Source: Comamonadaceae bacterium | GTDB taxonomy: Bacteria; Pseudomonadota; Gammaproteobacteria; Burkholderiales; Burkholderiaceae_C | DNA length: 64,000 nucleotides | Assembly: GCA_027488985.1 (NCBI GenBank) | Contig: JAIYAR010000003.1 | Location: 124,001 to 188,000, forward strand | Reading direction: 5' to 3' | Shown here: piece by piece, positions 59,566-64,000 of the stretch | Layout of the letters: each line of letters begins with the position of its first letter | Position numbering within the stretch: the first letter of the stretch is position 1 | Translations under genes and position numbers: made by a program | The notes under the pieces: generated by a model | Databases searched by the model: none | The model's input: only the letters and a program-made list of their open reading frames with translations | Told to the model about the DNA's origin: nothing

Positions 59566-61656
59566 TCAACGGCCGACCACCTTGTCAGCAATGACTTTGG
59601 GCGTAATAAACACCAACATCTCGCGCTTTGTAATTTCCTTCGTACGGTTCCGGAAGAGAACCCCCAAGCCGGGCAAGTCGCCAAAGAAAGGCACCTTGGT
59701 TTCACTATCGTTGGAACTTTCCGTAAAGATGCCACCGATTACCACGGTACCGCCGTTTTCAACCAAAACTTGGGTTTGGACATGTTTGGTATCAATGGCG
59801 AAACCCGCAGGCGTACTTTGACCGACGGTGTCTTTGGTCACATCTAAGGTCAGAATGATGTTGCCCTCCGGCGTAATCTGCGGAAGTACTTCGAGCTTCA
59901 AGTTGGCTTTACGAAACGCGATCGATGTTGCGCCACTGGAGCTTGCAACCTGGTAGGGAAGTTCAGTACCTTGTTCAATCAAGGCCTTGATCTGGTCAGC
60001 CGTCACAACACGGGGGCTGGATACCACTTTACCCTTGCCTTCTGCTTCCAGCGCCGAGATTTCGAGGTTCAAAAACCGATCGGCACCTGCTCCGAAGATT
60101 GACACTGCAAACTGACCAGGTGCGTTTGTGCCAAGTGCACCTGTCGATGGAAGGTTTACAAAGTTTCCTGATGTGGTAGCCGCAGAGCCGACAACGTAAC
60201 TGGAACCCAACGCCAAACCAGGTTTATCGCCAGACGCCGCAGCTGTACCACCTCCGCCGAGCTTCACTCCAAGCGACTTCCCGAAGGTATCCGATGCTTC
60301 AACAATCCGGGCCTCGATCAGCACTTGTCTGACCGCAATATCGATTTTTGCGATCAGCTGTTGGACTTGTTCAAGTTTGCTCGGAATGTCGGTCACAAAC
60401 AGTTGGTTGGTGCGAGTTTCAAAAATCACGCTACCCCGGGAACTCAGAATTCTGCTAGCGGTAACTCCTTGTCCCGCGCCCGAGCTGGCAGCAATCAAAC
60501 CAGCAGCAATGTCCGCTGCTTTGCCGTAGTTAATTTGGAACGCCTGCGTCCGCAGAGGCTCCAAATTCTGCACGGCCACAACGGTTTCCAGATCAAGCTT
60601 TTCTTTCGCAGCAATTTCGTCTTTGGGAGCTACCCAGAGCACATTACCGGTTTTGCGCATGCCCAAGCCCTTTGCTTGGAGAATGATGTCAAGCGCTTGA
60701 TCCCAAGGAACATCCTGCAAACGCAAGGTTACAGAGCCGGAAACGGAGTCGGACGTCACGATATTGAAGTTAGTGAAATCCGCAATCACCTGCAACAGCG
60801 ACCGAACTTCAATATTCTGGAAATTGAGTGACAACTTTTGACCGTTGTAACCGATACCTTGTGTCAGTTTTTTGGGATCAACTTTGACTTCTTTGATTTC
60901 CACGACGAATTGCTCATCGCTCTGGTAGGCACTATGCTCCCACTGACCTTGGGGCTCAATAACCATGCGAACTCTGTCACCTGATTGTGTCGTGGTCACC
61001 GTTTTGACCGGAGTGCCGAAATCAGCCACGTCCAGCTTACGCCGCAAGCCCTCAGGCAGCGTTGACTTCATGAACTCAACAACCAGCCCTTGTCCCTGCT
61101 GACGGATATCCACGCCGACCTGGTTATTGGGCAGCGTAACGACCACACGGCCTGCTCCATCCGCAGCGCGCCGGAAATCCACGTCTTTCAGCGGGGCAGA
61201 TATGCGGCTGGTCGTCTCAGCGAATGCATTGACCGGCTTAGCACTGGCGACTTCGCTAGCATCCAGCGAAACCAACAGCGACTTACCTTGAATCTCGGCC
61301 TTGTAGGACGCCGCCTGCTTCAAATTAAGAACCACACGGGTGCGCTCACCGGCTTGCACCACACTCACAGATTTCAGATTGCCTTGATTGATCTCAACCG
61401 TTGAACGCCCCATGGCATTCGCCACCCCGGGGAAGTCAAGTGCAATACGAGCAGGTGACTGAATGGCAAAACCTGTGGGCAACGCAGTTAATGCCTGTGA
61501 AAGGTCAATCCTGACGACTTCATTGCCGCCTTGCATGGACCCGGTTACCGATTCAATTGCGCCTTGGGCAAAAACAACCTGCCCCAACAACAAGGAAAAA
61601 ACCAAACCGATTTTTTTCAACATGCGTATTCCAATTTGTTTGTTTCCGTTTGTCAT
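59566..61656 (-). CDS. pilQ: Type IV pilus secretin PilQ
   Basis: Outer-membrane channel of the type IV pilus. 696 residues: signal peptide (IGLVFSLLLGQVVFAQG), two N-terminal AMIN domains (residues about 35-260), STN/N0-N1 domains (IEVRSLLQVIADFTNFNIVTS and VPWDQALDIILQAKGLGMR), and the secretin core VRQVLIEARIVEASDTFGKSL through VVIGGIFTE to FLTPKVI-like FITPKVIAD. ATG 61656 overlaps the pilP stop (ATGA) with a GAGAGGG site just before it. A later ATG at 61623 is an alternative start with a shorter leader. Confidence 0.96.
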   Translation of the reverse strand: MTNGNKQIGIRMLKKIGLVFSLLLGQVVFAQGAIESVTGSMQGGNEVVRIDLSQALTALPTGFAIQSPARIALDFPGVANAMGRSTVEINQGNLKSVSVVQAGERTRVVLNLKQAASYKAEIQGKSLLVSLDASEVASAKPVNAFAETTSRISAPLKDVDFRRAADGAGRVVVTLPNNQVGVDIRQQGQGLVVEFMKSTLPEGLRRKLDVADFGTPVKTVTTTQSGDRVRMVIEPQGQWEHSAYQSDEQFVVEIKEVKVDPKKLTQGIGYNGQKLSLNFQNIEVRSLLQVIADFTNFNIVTSDSVSGSVTLRLQDVPWDQALDIILQAKGLGMRKTGNVLWVAPKDEIAAKEKLDLETVVAVQNLEPLRTQAFQINYGKAADIAAGLIAASSGAGQGVTASRILSSRGSVIFETRTNQLFVTDIPSKLEQVQQLIAKIDIAVRQVLIEARIVEASDTFGKSLGVKLGGGGTAAASGDKPGLALGSSYVVGSAATTSGNFVNLPSTGALGTNAPGQFAVSIFGAGADRFLNLEISALEAEGKGKVVSSPRVVTADQIKALIEQGTELPYQVASSSGATSIAFRKANLKLEVLPQITPEGNIILTLDVTKDTVGQSTPAGFAIDTKHVQTQVLVENGGTVVIGGIFTESSNDSETKVPFFGDLPGLGVLFRNRTKEITKREMLVFITPKVIADKVVGR

Positions 61657-62195
61657 TTCGCCCTCTCTTGCAACTCTAGTGTTGCAGCGCGCTCAATCCA
61701 TTCACCCGCAGCGTCCTGGACGATCTCTCGGAGCACTACCTGTGTTTCGGTGATCTTGGTGACCTTGCCATAGTTTTGGCCCAAGTAATTTCCCGATTTG
61801 ACTTGGTACAACAGGTTATCAACCTTCACCAGCGCAACCGGTTGCCCTGCCTTGGTGAGGTTCCCGACCAAAGACATGGAATCCAAGGGAAACGATTCCA
61901 AAGGCTCTTTGCGCCTAGCCAATTCCGGCGCGACTAACGCGCCATTGGTCACAGCTTGAGAGGACTCACGTTTGAGCGCCTGGGTTAACTTCACATTGCT
62001 GAAAGGCTCCACTGCGGCCGTGCTGGTGTAAGCCTCAGGTACGAACTGCTTCGGTGCAGGAATAGGAGTCACTTTGGGACGTGTCTGGTTACGCTCTTCC
62101 ACGATCCACTGACGCAATTCATCTTCTCCACCAGACCCGCACGCACTCAACAGCACCAGAACCGGAGCAACGGACAGAACTAAAGCCTTGTTCAT
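61653..62195 (-). CDS. pilP: Type IV pilus lipoprotein PilP
   Basis: 180-residue lipoprotein with lipobox LSACGS; PilP family core GNLTKAGQPVALVKVDNLLYQVKSGNYLGQNYGKVTKI is visible. It connects PilQ to the PilMNO inner-membrane complex. Overlaps pilO by 4 bp. Confidence 0.94.
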   Translation of the reverse strand: MNKALVLSVAPVLVLLSACGSGGEDELRQWIVEERNQTRPKVTPIPAPKQFVPEAYTSTAAVEPFSNVKLTQALKRESSQAVTNGALVAPELARRKEPLESFPLDSMSLVGNLTKAGQPVALVKVDNLLYQVKSGNYLGQNYGKVTKITETQVVLREIVQDAAGEWIERAATLELQERAK

Positions 62196-62857
62196 TTCTT
62201 GGCCCCTGTGGCTTTGCGCTGCGCCTGAACCTCATCCGGATCCAAGTACCGGAAAGTTTTTGCGGTCGCGTCTAAAGTCAATGTGTTGTCTTGGCGTGGA
62301 GCAAGAGAGAGATTGTTTAGAGTAACGATGCGCGACAAATTGGCGATGTCAGATGCGAAACTACCGATATCGTGATATTTTCCGGTCACACGGATCGTTA
62401 TGGGCAGTTCTGCGTAGTACTCCTTCACTGCAACCTGTCCGGGTCGGAACAAGTCAAACTGTAGGCTGCGCCCCAATCCTGCTTGATTGATATCCGACAA
62501 CAAAGCGTCCATTTCGGCCTTGCTGGGCAATTGCTTCTCCAGTTGTGTCACATACTGCTGCACTTGTTCTCGCTGCTTCTTCAAGACATCCAGATTGACG
62601 GCTTTGGTCAATTTTGTCTTGTAGTCCTCACGCAATTTCGCTTCTTTATCTTGTTCAGCCTGAAGAAATTCCTGTGATCCGGTCAACCAAAAAAACCAAA
62701 GAAAAACCACGATGGCTAGAGCGACCAGTACAAACAATGCATACCGAGGCGCAGCAGGCCACAGTGATGGGTCTTTGGGGTCAAGATCACGGAATTGCGA
62801 GGCAACCTTCTGCTGCAATGCCGAAAAATCAATGGATGTATTCAAGCTCGTGGCCAT
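62192..62857 (-). CDS. pilO: Type IV pilus alignment protein PilO
   Basis: 221 residues: single membrane helix (YALFVLVALAIVVFLWFFWL) near residue 40, then a coiled-coil-rich region and the ferredoxin-like domain containing LGRSLQFDLFRPGQVAVKEYYAELPITIRVTG. Forms heterodimers with PilN. 13 bp from pilN. Confidence 0.94.
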   Translation of the reverse strand: MATSLNTSIDFSALQQKVASQFRDLDPKDPSLWPAAPRYALFVLVALAIVVFLWFFWLTGSQEFLQAEQDKEAKLREDYKTKLTKAVNLDVLKKQREQVQQYVTQLEKQLPSKAEMDALLSDINQAGLGRSLQFDLFRPGQVAVKEYYAELPITIRVTGKYHDIGSFASDIANLSRIVTLNNLSLAPRQDNTLTLDATAKTFRYLDPDEVQAQRKATGAKK

Positions 62858-62870
62858 AAATGCCCATTCT

Positions 62871-63527
62871 TTAAGGTTTCATCTGCGACGCTGAGCTCGC
62901 AATGGCTGGCTTACTCGCCGTGGACAAAGGAGGGTCGGCCAGCTTCACTCCCAGCTTTTCAGCTTCGCTGGAGCGCATTAACTTGACTCGAATGGTGAAG
63001 TTGTAGATTCTCTTTTGTTCTTTGGATGAGATAGCAGCCGAACCGGAGGTGATCTCAATTAACTCTGGCTTGGAAAACCATGGCGTGTTGTTCGCGAGGT
63101 TGCGTAGCAGCTCTGAAACACGCTCGTTGGACTGGGCCACACCGTTCAGCGAAACAAGCTGGTCTTGTTGGGTCATTTTGTTGATGTAAACGCCATCAGG
63201 CAGCTGGACCACGAGTTCGGTCAACAAATGCACAGGCAAATTGCGATCCGATTGCAAATCTTCTACCGCTTGCTGACGAGCCCGCAATGCCGCGATCTCG
63301 GTTTCCAAGGTCGCTATATCCTTAATTTGTCCTTCAAGTTTTTTGATTTCGGTCTCAAGAACGATATTGTTGCCCTGTTGCTGGGTAATCGCCGCCTGGT
63401 ACCAGAGATAAATGGTGCCAGCAACGATGCCTCCCAACAAAGCCGAGATGCCCAGCGCGAGGTTGAACAAATCCTTGCGCCGCTTGCGTGCAGCCTCGCG
63501 ATGGGGCAATAGGTTGATAAGGATCAT
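62871..63527 (-). CDS. pilN: Type IV pilus alignment protein PilN
   Basis: 218 residues from ATG 63527 (MILINLLPHRE, the classic PilN N-terminus that docks on PilM). A membrane helix (ALGISALLGGIVAGTIYLWYQ) and coiled coil follow, then the periplasmic ferredoxin-like domain. The ATG overlaps the pilM stop (ATGA). The tail ends in a low-complexity Ser/Ala segment. Confidence 0.95.
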   Translation of the reverse strand: MILINLLPHREAARKRRKDLFNLALGISALLGGIVAGTIYLWYQAAITQQQGNNIVLETEIKKLEGQIKDIATLETEIAALRARQQAVEDLQSDRNLPVHLLTELVVQLPDGVYINKMTQQDQLVSLNGVAQSNERVSELLRNLANNTPWFSKPELIEITSGSAAISSKEQKRIYNFTIRVKLMRSSEAEKLGVKLADPPLSTASKPAIASSASQMKP

Positions 63528-64000
63528 TGCGAAAACCTCCGCAATGCCAAACCGCACGAAGTGAGGTAGGAAGGAGCTTCCCGTGTCATCCGCTTCAACC
63601 GAACGCCGTCACCGATTTCCATTCCGTCAAAAGGATTCAATAAACTGCACGGAAATGTCGTATGTTGCGTAACTGCATTGGTCAAACTGGGGAGAGCCGC
63701 AGAACCACCAGCCAACATGATGTAGTCCACTTTGTTGTGCGGCGTACTGGTAAAGAAGAACTGAAGCGCTCGCCCCAGCTCTTGAACCATGGTCTCAATG
63801 AAGGGCTTCAGCACCGTAGATTCGTAATCATCCGGCAATTCACCGCTGCGCTTCTTGCTCTCAGCTTCCTCTTGGGAAAATCCGTACTGACGGACGATCA
63901 ATTGGGTTAGTTGCGCACCGCCGAAAGCCTGATCACGGTCGTATAGCACCTCATCGTCCCGCATGACCTGCATGCTGGTTGTCATCGCTCCAATTTCAAA
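63524..64000 (-). CDS. pilM: Type IV pilus protein PilM, 5' end cut off
   Basis: The C-terminal part of the actin-like ATPase PilM, which binds the cytoplasmic N-terminus of PilN. The frame is open to the end of the window, so the start lies beyond 64000; the ATG at 63985 is internal. Visible: DEVLYDRDQAFGGAQLTQLIV, the actin-fold phosphate/adenosine motif MLAGGSAALPSL, and LRRFSQ at the end. Confidence 0.94.
   Translation of the reverse strand, partial: FEIGAMTTSMQVMRDDEVLYDRDQAFGGAQLTQLIVRQYGFSQEEAESKKRSGELPDDYESTVLKPFIETMVQELGRALQFFFTSTPHNKVDYIMLAGGSAALPSLTNAVTQHTTFPCSLLNPFDGMEIGDGVRLKRMTREAPSYLTSCGLALRRFSQ

Overview
The window reads as the core chromosome of a betaproteobacterium of the order Burkholderiales, most likely a member of the Comamonadaceae near Rhodoferax. 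This is an inference from gene order (pilMNOPQ-aroK-aroB-dgt-gltBD, mlaFEDACB-bolA-his-hisIE-HIT-tatABC, petABC-sspAB), from the protein sequences, and from a short dispersed repeat that I associate with this family. Nearly every open stretch is a recognisable housekeeping gene. I see no prophage, CRISPR array, rRNA operon or large genomic island.

Layout. 1-9 kb is the end of a surface-polysaccharide locus: a DUF1972-type glycosyltransferase (cut by the window edge), UDP-glucose dehydrogenase, a phosphohexomutase, two PEP-CTERM exported proteins facing each other across a shared terminator, a prepilin-like protein, and the dTDP-L-rhamnose operon rfbBDAC. 9-14.5 kb holds the type IV pilus genes pilB, pilC and pilD followed by coaE, zapD and yacG. 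14.5-22.6 kb, mostly on the minus strand, has a MutT-like Nudix hydrolase, a DUF815 ATPase, argJ, secA, an M23 peptidase, a plus-strand DUF721/DciA gene, tRNA-Thr and sspA-sspB. 22.7-28.4 kb has petABC (cytochrome bc1), mscL, pdxA, a Nif3-family protein and a cysteine-rich protein. 28.4-31.1 kb has a DegQ-type protease and tatABC. 31.2-40.7 kb is the histidine operon hisGD...CBHAFIE, interrupted between hisD and hisC by a VapBC toxin-antitoxin pair, a small membrane protein on the opposite strand and a secreted protein. 40.7-46.5 kb has a BolA protein, an ABC-2 exporter and the Mla lipid-transport operon. 46.5-52.9 kb is gltD-gltB. 53-58 kb has a REP-type (Y1) transposase, a metallo-beta-lactamase-fold protein, a glycine-zipper lipoprotein, a methyltransferase, a DUF1415 protein and dgt. 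57.9-64 kb is aroB-aroK-pilQPONM, with pilM cut by the window edge.

How the genes work together. The polysaccharide genes supply UDP-glucuronate, hexose-1-phosphate and dTDP-rhamnose for surface glycans. The two pil clusters together encode the pilus motor, platform, peptidase, alignment complex and secretin, but no obvious major pilin. The Mla genes, SecA, Tat and the LytM peptidase serve the envelope.

The most unusual signal is a roughly 48-bp partly palindromic repeat present in seven copies that align without gaps. Three are intergenic. Four overlap coding DNA: across the hisD start codon, over the upstream candidate start of dgt, inside rfbD, and over the 3' end of gltB. It looks like a small repeat that has supplied start regions and protein tails, comparable in outline to the palindromic elements of Rickettsia. 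I found it by eye and it needs a genome-wide count.
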